A stretch of 64,000 nucleotides of DNA, taken from positions 308,803,236-308,867,235 of the forward strand of contig OY282560.1 of assembly GCA_958295665.1 (NCBI GenBank), in the 5' to 3' direction. The translations under genes and the position numbers were made by a program. Below are positions 33,283 through 44,794 of the stretch, piece by piece. The DNA is from Tipula vernalis. Lineage: Eukaryota > Arthropoda > Insecta > Diptera > Tipulidae. Position 1 is the stretch's first letter; each line of letters opens with the position of its first letter. Below the pieces are notes generated by a model, which had not been told where the DNA came from, searched no databases, and was given only the letters and a program-made list of their open reading frames with translations.

Positions 33283-33602
33283 CAGTCTACAATATGTAAT
33301 ACTTGGGAATAACACATCCAACGGTATCAAAATGACCAAGATCATAAAAAACTCAAATGTTCTCATATTTGCTGATGACGTAAATATTTATCGTACGATT
33401 GAACAAATTTGTGGCGCTGGCAAACTGCATGATGGCCTCAATAGACTTAGCAGGTGGTTTGATCAAAACTCATTACGCACTTAATCATCAAAAAGTGCAA
33501 AATTATGTCTTTTCATTGTAAAAGGAATCCGATAACAGTTACATACAATACACGACACAAACTTTTCACGATACACTCTTTATTTACATTAAATTTCGCT
33601 TA
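33283..33602 (+). pseudogene. LINE RT motif C region
   Basis: NVLIFADDVNIYRTI carries the catalytic F-A-D-D. LHDGLNRLSRWFDQNSLRT follows, and after a frame change KCKIMSF-type text matches the usual continuation. The stretch between LGNNTSN and the IKNSNVLIFADD block is about 25 residues shorter than in relatives, removing motif B. The mariner begins at 33603. Confidence 0.85.
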
Positions 33603-34805
33603 TAAAGGGTGGTTAAATTTTAAGGGCCGATGTTGCATTTTGAATAAAACACAAATTATTTAGGAAATTATTGTCAATTCTTTTTATTATGATAATATGG
33701 TATGGTTCAATTATGTATGGAACAAAATATCGGCCAAATGGCCGCCGCGACCTCGGCGGCACACCTCCACCCGATGGTCCAAATTTTCGATGACGCTTAG
33801 GCATAATTGAGGTTCTATGCCGTTAATGTGCCGAATTATCTCATCCTTTAGCTCTTGAATTGTTGCTGGCTTATCGACGTACATCTTTTCTTTCAAATAA
33901 CCCCAAAGAAAGAAGTCCAACGGTGTCAAATCAGATGATCTTGGCGGCCAATTGACATCGCCACCACGTGCGATTACACGGCCATTGAATTTGTCGCGCA
34001 AAAGAGCCATTGTTTCGTTAGCTGTGTGGCAAGTGGCACCGTCCTGTTGAAACCACATATCGTCCACATCCATATCTTCCAATTCGGGCCATAAAAAGTT
34101 CGTTATCATCTCACGATAGCGAACACCATTCACAGTAACTGCCTGACCGGCCTCATTTTGGAAAAAATACGGCCCGATGATGCCGCCAGCCCATAAACCG
34201 CACCAAACAGTCACTCTTTTTGGGTGCATTGGTTTTTCGACAATCACTCTTGGATTATGATTCGCCCAAATGCGGCAATTCTGCTTATTGACGAAACCAC
34301 TGAGGTGAAAATGTGCCTCATCACTGAAGATGATTTTCTTCGAAAATTGATCATCCACTGTTGCCATTTCTTGCCACCGCGCGAGCGTGATAGGTGCAAT
34401 TGTTGGGCACGACGACGAGTTGAGGTGGATGGCTCTTCAGCCACACTATCGCGAACAGCAGCAATATTTTCTGCGGTACAAGCTGTACGAGCATGCACTG
34501 GTGTTTTAAAATCTCCTACAGACCCGGTTTGCTCAAATTTTTGCACGATTTTTCCGATTGTACGCACATTTGGACGATTAAATTGACCGAAAAAATCACG
34601 AAGTGCACGATATGCATTTTGATTTGAACGCCCATTTTCATAATATGCCTGAATAACTTTAACGCGTTGCTCGATTGTGTATCTTTCCATGGTTCAAATT
34701 GAGTTAGTCTGAAATTGAGAAATGTCAAATGAAATGCAGAAAAAAACTTGACGTTTAGGTGTGGTTCACATTCAACGTCGGCCCTTAAAATTTAACCACC
34801 CTTTA
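33603..34805 (-). mobile_element. mariner-type element with DD41D spacing, 1203 bp
   Basis: The element begins TAAAGGGTGGTTAAATTTTA and its right end is the inverted copy. The inverted repeat is about 28 bp with one mismatch seen. TA occurs on both flanks (33601-33602, 34806-34807). The minus strand encodes a broken transposase. It interrupts the LINE RT, so it is younger than the LINE. Confidence 0.92.
33711..34690 (-). pseudogene. mariner transposase, DD41D type, with deletion
   Basis: 34690-34400 encodes the helix-turn-helix DNA-binding part (YTIEQRVKVIQAYYENG, RALRDFFGQFNRPNVRTIGK, EEPSTSTRRRAQQLHLSRS). After a frame change, 34367-33711 encodes the catalytic domain: Asp in IIFSDEAHF, Asp in WFQQDGATCHTA and Asp in DLTPLDFFLWGYLK. 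By count, 92 residues lie between the first two and 41 between the last two, the DD41D spacing known from rosa-type mariners. Roughly 40 residues linking the two halves are missing near 34370-34400, with a frameshift, so the copy is dead although all three Asp remain. Confidence 0.9.
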
Positions 34806-35106
34806 TAAGTGGAAGATACTGTACTCTTTGGAATCCTTATTATGATGTGCACATCAAAAGAATTCAAAGCATACAAAAAAAGTTTTTGATATTCCTTTAA
34901 AAAAAACTGGCTGTAATGAACCTGAACAAGGTGCAAAGAATATAAAATTTCCACCCATTAATCCATCGATTCAGCTTTTGTATTGGAAAACATATCCATG
35001 TATAAATATTCCAAGGGCAGCAACATTGCGTAATCACCGATTTTTGGCGCTAGAACATAATTCCATCAATTATACCAATAACAACCCAATAAATAGATTT
35101 AATTAA
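34806..35106 (+). pseudogene. LINE RT C-terminal part
   Basis: Translation gives LWNPYYDVHIKRIQSIQKKF, the post-catalytic W-x-P-Y-x-x-x-H-I-x-R-I-E-x-V-Q pattern of Jockey/CR1 RTs, then after frame changes IPRAATLRNHRFLALEHNS and a stop near 35105. This matches the normal end of ORF2. Confidence 0.8.
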
Positions 35107-35109
35107 TGA

Positions 35110-36417
35110 TGAAGTTTGGCTCGTTTACATTATTTACTTGTGCCGTATATATTACTTCTCAGTCTGAGCAGTCTTTGTATGAAAAGTTTATAAATATTAT
35201 CAATTCGGTGGTGGTCTCAATTAAGTAACCAGAGGATCGCTTGATTATATTGGGCGACTTGACAATAATTTAGCACCATTGAATTTGAACGCTGATATGG
35301 ATCATTTTATAGATGAGATACTTTCATTAGGGCTAAAGCAATTAATACCACTGGACCATGAAGTTACCGTTCGGGCTTGTGAGGACTTAGCGGGATTATC
35401 GTATTTACCATTCACCATTAAATAATACTTCATTTCTGGAATATTGCGAGAAAGTTCAGAATGCTGTTCATTTAGTAAATAATAATTTTTATAAAAAATT
35501 TAAATTTTGGTAAAGGTTTTACGGACGAAGAATAAAAATTTGAACCGGTTTCTTTACAATAATTACATTCTTGAGATCGAGTCATGCTTAAAATATAATT
35601 CCGATCGTTTTTGAAGTTTTGTCAGCTTTAAAAGGAATTCTAATGATTACCATGGGTTGATTAGCATGGGGTTTACCTTGCTAACGAGATACATTTTAGA
35701 TGCTATGTTAAATGGAAATAGTGGGGCAGATGTTGTGTAAACCGACTTCAATAAAGCTTTACTAGTTTACAAGAGCTACAAAAACTTGTTGACTTAAACT
35801 GTAATGCTATACCTATAAAGGGGGTTAAATATTATCTGGAATCTAGAATCCAGGTTGTGAAAATAGGTAATTTTGGGTCTAGATCGATACACTTTTCTTC
35901 AGGGCTTCGCCAAGGTAGTCACTTGGGTCCCTATTTTTTATTCTGTTTATCATCAAGTTGTTTGAAACATTCCAATATACTAATTTCAACATGATTAAGA
36001 AGTTAATTTTAAATTTTTCTAAGTGTAAGGTAATGTGCTTTAGTAGCCAACAAGTAGTCTTTAATCTGGTTTTTCTCTCGATAGCAATGTTGTGGAAAGA
36101 GTTATGTCAACTAAGGATGTGGATATTACATTTACTCTGAAAAGGTTTGCAAAAGATGCTTCCATGATCGCCATGCTTTGAAAACATTGTATATTTCATT
36201 TGTCCGTTTTCAACTTGAATACGGTGCCTTCATATGGGACCCGTTTTATATTAATTACTCAGATCATATTGAAAGAGTCCAAAAACTCTTTTTGATGTAT
36301 GCCCTTCGCAGACTTTCCAGGGACATTAATGTCCCTGCTTGTATTCTTCCCGCGTATCGTGGTATGTATAAGTTGTTGAATATTGAACCGCTCTCAGCAA
36401 ATTTTCTGAATCAATAA
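35110..36417 (+). pseudogene. second Jockey-like LINE: endonuclease end and RT
   Basis: 35110-35400 reads as the end of an endonuclease (VWLVYIIYL-like text, then EDRLIILGD). 35690-36000 reads as RT: TDFNKALL (motif A, damaged), YYLESRIQVVKIGNFGSRSIH, then GSHLGPYLF-like text. The F-A-D-D core is missing near 35985. 35995-36417 gives LNFSKCKVMCFS, MKTLYISFVRFQLEYGAFIW, SDHIERVQKLFLMYALRR and a stop. Many frame changes occur. It follows the first LINE in the same orientation but repeats the domains, so it is a separate copy. Confidence 0.75.
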
Positions 36418-36419
36418 AT

Positions 36420-38425
36420 AAACGAAAAAACCGAATTATTCGTCAAAACACATCTTCGAATTTTTCGCGAACGAACGCACTCAAAAATTAATTTTAACTT
36501 TTTGTATGTGATGGATGAATAACTCGAATAATTGTTTACCAACATAAGAAAAATTAAAACTTAGTTATTCAGGATCAAAAAATCGAAATCATGCTAGAAC
36601 CCATAATTTTAATTTAATGTAAATTAGTGGAAGATTTATGTTTTTATTAAGTTTCATGTCCATAGCCATATTCCTCAATTCGAAAAGTTAATTTAGTGGA
36701 CTCTACCATTTTAGTCGAAATGTTCAAATTTTGCACTTTAGGTTGATGTAACTATGCCTGAAGCTTACAAACTTATCATACCACCATCTTATTAGTTTTA
36801 CTCAATTATAATAATAACAAATTTTTATATTTTTCTTCGAATTAAAATAATTTTAATTTAATTAATAATTTTTAAGTTATTTTTAAAAACAAAAAAAATA
36901 TGTTAAAAGTTTTTAATTACTTTTTATTATAATTTGAGTAAAATTAATAAGGTATGATAAGTTTGTGAGGTTTTGATAGTAGTTTTACGGTACTGTTCAA
37001 AATAATAGCATATTGTGCCCGTATTGAAAAAAAAGAAAGACCTAATATGCGTCATATGAGTATTAGCGTCATATTAACGGTTCGAAAACCTCTAATTAGT
37101 TTGAATTTTCAAATCAATGAGCGGTCAATACCCACAGTTGGCTTACACACTTATTATTAGTAATTAATTTTAATGTACAGGTTACTCGATTATTCGATAT
37201 TAACCAAACTTAGTATATATTGTCTTTTTCCAAACATAGATTCTCCTTCTTGAAAGGCAAACAACTAGGTCAAATATTAAATATCAATACAATATTAGAT
37301 AAACATTAAAGAGTACATTCATATTTATAAACATACCTACTCATTATAATATTCACTAGTTGAATGAACTAAATTAACCCAAATCTATCAATCAAACAAT
37401 TTCTAATACATAAAGCTCAGTATTTATGTAAACAAAAAACTTTGATCTTTATACGGTGATAATAAATTTAATTCATTCAACTTTAACAGTGTATACAAGT
37501 AAACGTTTCGTCATAAAAAAGCCCCTAAACAGCACATAATAACAACAACAACAGCAAAAATTGGTTTGTTTGGCAAAATTTCCAGTCTGTTGAGCTTTAA
37601 TTGTTTGTATGCGAACTATCATCATTAATCGTGTTGTTGTTTTCTATTTTTATGAATCAATGTCATGTATTTTTGTAAATTAAATTAAAACTGCGGTAAA
37701 TTTCATTAAAATATATTGATGTACATATATGTATGTATATATTGTAAATAAATTAAGTACGCAAATATGAAACATTGATTTCGCAGTAATTGGAAGCGCG
37801 GATTGGCGGTAGGAATGTAGGTCGAATCTATACGGGTATATAACTTATGCTCTAGTATTTCTTTGGTGCATTGATTAAATGGGATTTGATTGATTGAACG
37901 TGAAATTGTATTTCAATTCTTTAGACGATAATTCTTACGATTTGTCCGTGACCTTCGTCTTAGATTGAAATTGGGTGAATTGTCTGTTTATAGCTGTACC
38001 TATAGCTTATGAGCATTATTAATAGAACATTTTTCAAAAAGGTTTTCTCATTTGAATTCTTGTATTTATTAATTTCAAGTTTAGCAAAAATAGTTAGTGC
38101 TTAGCTCGACGGAGAGACACAAACTAGCTAATCGCTAATTCGAGATTATGTAGTTATTTTTTTTCAGACTGTCACAACACGATTTTAATGCTTTGAGTTA
38201 CAATCAGTGTCACAATTACTTAATCCTTTAATAGCCCTCATCGTCCAGTTTGATTTTCTATAAAGTTTTGGTGCGTCCCAATTTTTTTGTAGTATGCATG
38301 CATCTGGGTAGGATAAGTTACAAATGCTCGAAGGATGATTTTTCCAAGTTAACTTGTTGCTGCCATGGCGTTAATAATGTTGAACAAATTTGTGAGCTTT
38401 ATAGTTGTGAAACGAGTTTATTTCT
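36420..38425. other. 2 kb without a recognised gene
   Basis: AT-rich, no protein similarity. Near 36990-37015 TACTGTTCAAAATAATAGCA resembles the ends of some Tc1-type elements, but no inverted partner was found nearby. The open frame at 38250-38435 shows no family motif. Confidence 0.35.
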
Positions 38426-38429
38426 AAAT

Positions 38430-38545
38430 TGGTGACCCGGACGTGATCACGTCAGGGTCACCAAATATAACAAGGTACTAAATGGTTTTGGGCATTATAG
38501 TTATATTTTGACGTGATCATGTCGGGGTCACCAATTTAGTAGTAC
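38430..38545. repeat. head-to-head copies of an LTR-element primer-binding-site leader
   Basis: ATTGGTGACCCGGACGTGAT at 38428-38447 is followed at once by its inverted complement, so 38432-38463 is an almost perfect 32 bp palindrome with GACGTGATCACGTC at its centre. About 45 bp later the same leader occurs on the minus strand (38542 down to 38509, TTGGTGACCCCGACATGATC). TGGTGACCCCGACGTGATC-type text is usual just inside the 5' LTR of some insect LTR elements. Confidence 0.6.
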
Positions 38546-40165
38546 AAAATAACACATAAGCTTTTTGTATAAATTAATTACTTTTATAATTTAATTTATT
38601 GTTTATAACAAAATACATTTTATTATTATTTACCACAGAACACCGCGTGGACGGCATGTCGCCGAGTTTGGGTTTTGGACCAGACTAAAAAATATAATTT
38701 TATTTATTTTCTACCACACATGTAGTGGTGGATTGAACGAGCTTTTACAATATCATCAACTAATATCGTGCCTCTTGGAATCACTGTAAAATTTGGCGGA
38801 AATCACCAGCTAGAGCTGCTGATTTTGCAAAGCTCGAGCTTTCGAACTTTTTAGAGTACAAGCGTTTTTGACCCCAAAATATTAATTTTATAACGTAAAT
38901 TATCTCTCTTTATTAAGAAATCTCTTTATTTCTTGAATGGTAAGAGTTACAAACTTTTTAACAATACATTCTAATAGAAACTTGGGTATGAGGAATCCGA
39001 ATCTGAAATATATCAATTTTCGAAATTCGAAAAAAATGCTACACACGGACACACTTTTCGAATTCAAAGACGTACTTTTTTAAAGTTCGTCGAAAATAAA
39101 AAGATCGAGTATTTCAAGCAAAAATATAGTGCTTTTAACTCTGCAATTACCCCCAAAAGCTGGATCTTGCTGGATCTTTTCGGCTCAAGCTAGCTCGAGC
39201 CAGCAGCTCTATCACCAGCTATAGAACAATAATCAAACCCCTTTGGTCTAAATGTCTTATTCAATCATTTTCACATGATATATCGCAAGTCAACCATTTT
39301 ACAGAATTTTTTGTTATTTGGTTCCAACACAAAAACTATATAAGATTCAACATTTATTTGTATTGCAAATTACAATTTTGAATAACAAGCACAATCACAA
39401 CTTAAGTATTCCTTTTGGTATAGAAGGTCACGCGAACAGTTGTTTTGACTCATCTAATAATTGACGCCTGTACAACAGGAAGATATTCTCTAGCTACTCG
39501 TCCTTTTAGAGTGTAGCAGATTTATAAATCGAGAATTTATTCTCCGCATGCAAAAATATTGTATCGCATGTGAAACCTACATAAAGTTTTCTACTTTTAT
39601 CTATCATTGATCTTCAGAACCTCACTTAAACCTTTTAGGATTAGGGAATTTGGTAAAATCAAGAACTCATTCTCCGAAGTAAATGCGAACATGTTTGGAA
39701 TCTATAACGATAATCTTCCCGGAAAGCTAAAAATTCGATTAACACGTAACGTGTAACTGAATATCAAGGGGCCTCAGCCCCTCAAATAATCTAGAAAGCC
39801 TCGATAATAATTCTAAAAAATAAATCAAAATACCGTAAAATTTCGAAAATATCTTGATGACCGTTGAAACCTTTCTATCTTTCATTTTCGTATTTCCGTA
39901 CAGGAACACGGTTAAGTAATAGTTATTTACGTCACAAGGACGGTAAATGAGTTGTTACAGTACGAGTTCGATGTTAATGGACGACGGACGAAGAAACCGA
40001 GTCCAGAATTTTGAACGAGTTCTGTGACGATCATTTGACGTACATATGTGTACCGTACAACGTTTTATTTCATACTACACGGGAGACATTAATTCGATTT
40101 TTTTATTTAAAATTAAATTTTAAAGTAAAAAGAATAAGGAAAACCCGTTACAGGATGTAATTGCA
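38546..40165. other. 1.6 kb without a recognised gene
   Basis: AT-rich. The words AGCTAGAGCTGCTG (38810-38825) and, inverted, CAGCAGCTCT with CTCGAGC (39190-39215) hint at another short inverted-repeat element at roughly 38790-39230, but the match is too loose to fix ends. No coding similarity seen. Confidence 0.35.
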
Positions 40166-40174
40166 TTCTATGAC

Positions 40175-40896
40175 ATACTGTTAAAGTTAGCCGAAAGTTG
40201 CCAGCCGAAAGTGAAAAATCGATAATGTAAATTGTGTTAGTCCAGCCGAAAATAAAAAAAAATGGTATGCAGATTGTCTAATCCCAACCAAAAGTAAAAA
40301 GTCGATAATGCAGATTATGCTGAAAACAATATTAACATTCCAGCCGAAAATAAAAAAAAACTAAATAGTTTTAAATAGTTTTATGTGTAAACCTTTTATT
40401 AACCTATTCGTAGAAAATATTGGAAAATCAGAAGAATCCACAAAATTGGAATAAAATCAGCCTCTAGAGTGTATATCTGATGTTGAATAGAAAAAATTCT
40501 GTTCAAGTTTCCCGTGGGAAATCTCGGAAAATTCGATTTTCCAAAAATCATTAGAAAATGTGTATAAAATCGGCCTCTAGAGTGTTATGTCTAGAGATGG
40601 ATTGCTTTGATGTGACTTATCAATAGCTATCGCATAACAAAAAATTCAATTCAAGCTTCCCGTGGGAAATTTCGGGATGTTAAATTTTGGAAAATTGAAT
40701 TTTCCGAGATTTGCCACGGGAAACTTGAACTGAATTTTTTTCCTGCGATAGCTATAGACAAGTCATATCAATGCAATCCATCTCCAGACATAATACTCTG
40801 GAAGCTGATTTATTATCGGCTGGAATGTCAATAACATAATCTGCATTATCGACTTTTCACTTTCGGCTGAAAACTTTCGGCTAACTTTAACAGGGT
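40175..40896. mobile_element. short foldback element, 722 bp, 9 bp target duplication
   Basis: Both ends carry CTGTTAAAGTTAGCCGAAAG in inverted orientation, followed by CAGCCGAAAGTGAAAA and a CGATAATG word. The 9 bp TTCTATGAC flanks it directly at 40166-40174 and 40897-40905. Inside are inverted blocks of the words TTTCCCGTGGGAAATCTCGG and CCTCTAGAGTGT, which also build the much larger element at 54.6-57.4 kb. No ORF. Structure and 9 bp duplication resemble foldback (FB) elements moved by Mutator-type transposases; the family assignment is inference. Confidence 0.85.
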
Positions 40897-40905
40897 TTCT
40901 ATGAC

Positions 40906-42716
40906 TTTTATTGTTTTAATTTTTTACGTGAATGTGTTATAAAGGATCCGACAACCTAGAGATCTTAGCCATACCTTGTTTTTCTTATTTGATCAATGTC
41001 TATTAGTCTGTCTTTTCATGAAAATCGGATGAGCACTTTTCGAATTACTATTTGTTAACAGATATCAACAGGGAGAATATAAGGCATCTCTCTCGCTCTA
41101 GCGCTTTGCTTCAGTTGAGATGCCTTAAACATGAGTTTGAAATTTAAAGAAAATCCAGCCAAGTGGGCTGGTATTTTTCTAAACGGTAATGGCTCGTTTT
41201 CCGGACTGTGTTTTTCTGTACCGTAATGATTCGTTTTCTGGGCTGAAATCAGTCACGTAAACATTGAATTTCTGTACAGTATCAAGTAAAATATAAAACT
41301 TATTACCTGTGGGAGGACGAACATTTCGTTACATCGAAACATTTTTTGAGGTATGGGGCACTTATGTTAAAGTGGCTTACTTTCCCTTTTAATTTCTGTA
41401 TTCTAACAAAAAGCAAAATAAAAAATTATTTCAATAATAAATTTGGAGCGAATTCTTACCCCTCTGACTCTTTTCTGATACCACATGATCGTTGGTGTGA
41501 CTTCAGAATAAAGTCTAGAGTAGTTCTTAAAGATCTTCAGCTATTGATGCCAAAAAATCAACTAACCCGACAACTTTGCCGACTTATATTTCACCAGAGA
41601 GATATGCTAAAGATTTAGTCGTTTATTTTTACGAACAGAAACGACAAAAATCCACTGTCTATTGGAATGGGTGGCCCGGCGTGTTCCCGTCTGATTCTGT
41701 GCTCGGTCCGACCAAATAAATATGCGATGGATGCTAGGTGTCTTACTTATTTACAACGATCCAAATTTTATTTTAATTTTATTACAAGTTATAAGAAATG
41801 GAATATAATTGACATATGTGGACTGTTCGGAGAAGCCTTATAAACCTGTGCCTGGCCTGTTTACAGAAGAAATATCAAAAATCAATATCAAAAATAGAAT
41901 TCTTGAATACTGAACTACCAACCCCCTGCCATCCCCTCTCATAATGGATGATAGGCTGTCATTATTCCTTTGGTAATGTAGTGTGTTGTTCGGTGTTTGT
42001 AAAGATAGCGCTAGAATCTCAAAAAAAATATATGGTTGGGTTAAACTTGCAAAGCAGTTTGGAGAATCAAATTTTTTTTGACTTGACAGGAGTAACTTGA
42101 TTCTAAAGAATCTCCATCAGCCTGAAGATAAAGGAAGTCCGCACAGTTAGGCCTAAGTAGCAACAATTCCTTCTCTTTCGTTGCAAACTGTTGAGAACAA
42201 CGGAGATGCGTACACTCAGAGTTAGTTTCTGGGCATTCTGAATGTAACTTAAACGTCTCTTCTTTTATTTATTCGTGAAATGTAGATCGTATTCTTTTTC
42301 AAATACAGCGACAGGAAGAATATTCTTTCAAAATTAAATGTTTAAAGCATGAATATGAAATACATTTGTACAGGGTGGGCTAAGAAACAGTTCGCCTACT
42401 TCAAAATATTTTTTGTACCGCGAGATTTGTGATCATTAAATTCCCTAAAAGAAATATATTCTCGCCCTACTCCAATCAGGGTTACAAACCTATCAACTGT
42501 TTGGTTACGTATTCAACTCATGTAGCTAACTTCGTGGTGTACATTTTTTCACCAGTAATGTACCATGTACACACCTTCAGTACACACCTTGAAGCTAGAC
42601 GCTTCAAACATAAACTAGGAGTAACGACGATATTACGAAAAGACGAAGAATGTAAGACGATATTACGAAATAATATTTGATTAGTATCACTGCAACGACT
42701 AATTTAATTGCCTTGG
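40906..42716. other. 1.8 kb without a recognised gene
   Basis: A 90-codon frame at 41346-41618 ends LQLLMPKNQLTRQLCRLIFHQRDMLKI, loosely like a BEN-type domain, but the evidence is too weak to call it a gene. A small hairpin with AAGGCATCTC arms lies at 41082-41127. The rest shows nothing I recognise. It ends in the direct repeat that flanks the following insertion. Confidence 0.35.
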
Positions 42717-42736
42717 CAGACTAAGGTTTAACTAGT
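42717..42736 (+). repeat. left copy of 20 bp direct repeat
   Basis: CAGACTAAGGTTTAACTAGT, identical to 46882-46901. The pair has the length and perfection of a target-site duplication from target-primed reverse transcription. Confidence 0.85.
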
Positions 42737-44794
42737 AGGGGAGCGAATGTTCGTCAAAGAGGATAGACGTGTTTTTTCTATTTAATTTAATTTAATTTTT
42801 ATTTTGTTTTATTTATGTAGTTTATGTAGTATATAAAGTTTAATTATAATTATAATTTTAATTCTATTTAATTCAGTTTTTAGTGAAATAATTTAAAGTG
42901 TAATTTTGGAAAATGCAATCCACCGGGATGCATTTATCAGGCAATGTTTTATACCATATTTATAGATAAAGAAATCAAAATTATTGATTTCTATTGGGTG
43001 CATGTTTTTAACGTGTGTGTGATAGGATTGTACATGGATTTTATTACTAAAACCTAATAATTGGATCGTATCAAAATAGTTTTTAACGTAAATTAACATA
43101 CGTCGTAGTTAATTTCATATTCGATTTTATATTTACGCATAATTGAATGCGTTCATGCAAGCCAAACAAAGGTGTTTATACATACATACGTATAAACATT
43201 TTTGTGGGTTTCGGTATGGTTTTGGTTCTTGGTTTTTATGTTATGTACAAAGTATAATAGACAGAAATACATTCTTGAAAATTAATACATGACAAAGCCA
43301 ACGAAATGTTTGTATGGGTCGCCTCGTTCGCGCTTTACGCGGATCCTATTAGGGAAATGTACTATTTATTATTGGTTTTTGCTATATATTAGCTAGGCAA
43401 CAACAACAAAAACAGAGACTTTTTTGTGGGTGTTAGTATAGTTGTTCCCAATATTTTTCTATATTTTGATATATAGATCAGGATTGTTTTGTATGTGCGC
43501 TGTAATGGTATTAGCTGTATAAAAAATAATGAAAACATGATAAGTCTTCTGCTACGCACATGGAAGATTGTAGAGATATTTGCTTTTAATGTGTGTTGGT
43601 GGTTTAGTTTATAAGAATCTGTTGTTTTTATTTTATTTTGTTATTTCCCCTCTTTTTGTTTTTGTATTCATGTTACAACTATAATGTTCTTAATAAAACA
43701 TGAACTGTACAAACACAACGAAAGTTTAGGGTATTCGACTCAAATAGGTTTTTTATATTTTTGTATAATCAAATAAGTTTTGAGTCGAATTGGAATCCGC
43801 CTTATATAATTCATATAGGATGGATTTATTTTAGATATGAGTTATTTTATTTTTTTACAGGGGATTATAAAATGTATTCAATTATTAAATTTATTTATTT
43901 AATTAATGTGAAAAGGCTATAAATTAACTAAACCATATAAATAAAATGATAACTTGGAAGTGTTGATTTGAGTTGAGTTGTGATTTTGGTTTGCATCACA
44001 TAATGACGTATTCATTTATGTATGCCAAATTTCGATTAAAAGATGGTGAACGAGGTGGAATTATTTGAAATTATTTTCGAAAGGCTAAATGTATTAAACT
44101 TAATTATTAACTTAATAGCATATGATTGAAGTTTTAGGTTGCAGTTTTTCACACGTAAACGTCAATTTTGCTTGTATAGTACACCGATTAGTTTTGTAGG
44201 AGAATAATGTTTCAACTTTATTTCATGGATTTATTATTTTATTTACTTTGCAGGCTTTATTTTGCAGGGTAATATGTCCATAAACGGAGTAAAAGTTTTA
44301 TAGATATATTCATATTTATTTTATAGATCAAAATAAAAAAAATCTAATTCTTATATAAATAATAAATTTCGTAGTTTTTGATTTTTTGTTTTATTTTAAT
44401 TATGTTAACTAGATTAGTAAATTAAAACATCAATAATAATAATAATTTTTTGATGTTCTAATTTAGATTTATAAAATCCTGATTTCTGGCATTTAAATTA
44501 TATTATATACTTTTATAAATAAATAATTAATTTGAACATTATTAATTTCCTTTTTTCTAGATTTGTAGGAAATTGCCGATTAGTTTAAATTTAATAGTAT
44601 GGTTAAATATATATTCTCAATTTTTTATTTTTAAATCTAGTTGCAGTAAGTAAACAATTAATTAACTATTTACAGGAGAATGGTAACTAATGGAACAAGT
44701 GCTGCGAATTTAAATTATAACTTAACAATTTAAAATTTTTAAACATTCTTTTAGAGTTTTAGCTTAGAAGTGGGAGAGTTTACATAGGCAATCT

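Larger units (their letters stand above)
27213..35106 (+). mobile_element. Jockey/CR1-like LINE carrying nested BEL and mariner insertions
   Basis: Three plus-strand pieces belong to one RT: 27213-27493 (QYGFIRDRSTSTNLVEF, then DVAYTDFIKGFDSIYH), 33283-33602 (LQYVILGNNTSNG, NVLIFADDVNIY, LSRWFDQNSLRT) and 34806-35106 (LWNPYYDVHIKRIQSIQKKF, PRAATLRNHRFLALEHN). A BEL element sits between the first two with a CAGTC duplication, and a mariner between the last two with a TA duplication. The LINE is 5'-truncated. It is mutated by frameshifts and lacks the G-x-P-Q-G-S motif B. Confidence 0.85.

Noticed and set aside
36990..37020. TACTGTTCAAAATAATAGCA as a Tc1-type terminal repeat
   Set aside because: No inverted partner and no transposase nearby in the right arrangement.
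41346..41618. 90-codon frame with a weak BEN-domain-like end
   Set aside because: Only a loose impression from LQLLMPKNQLTRQLCRLIF; no second exon or conserved core could be found.
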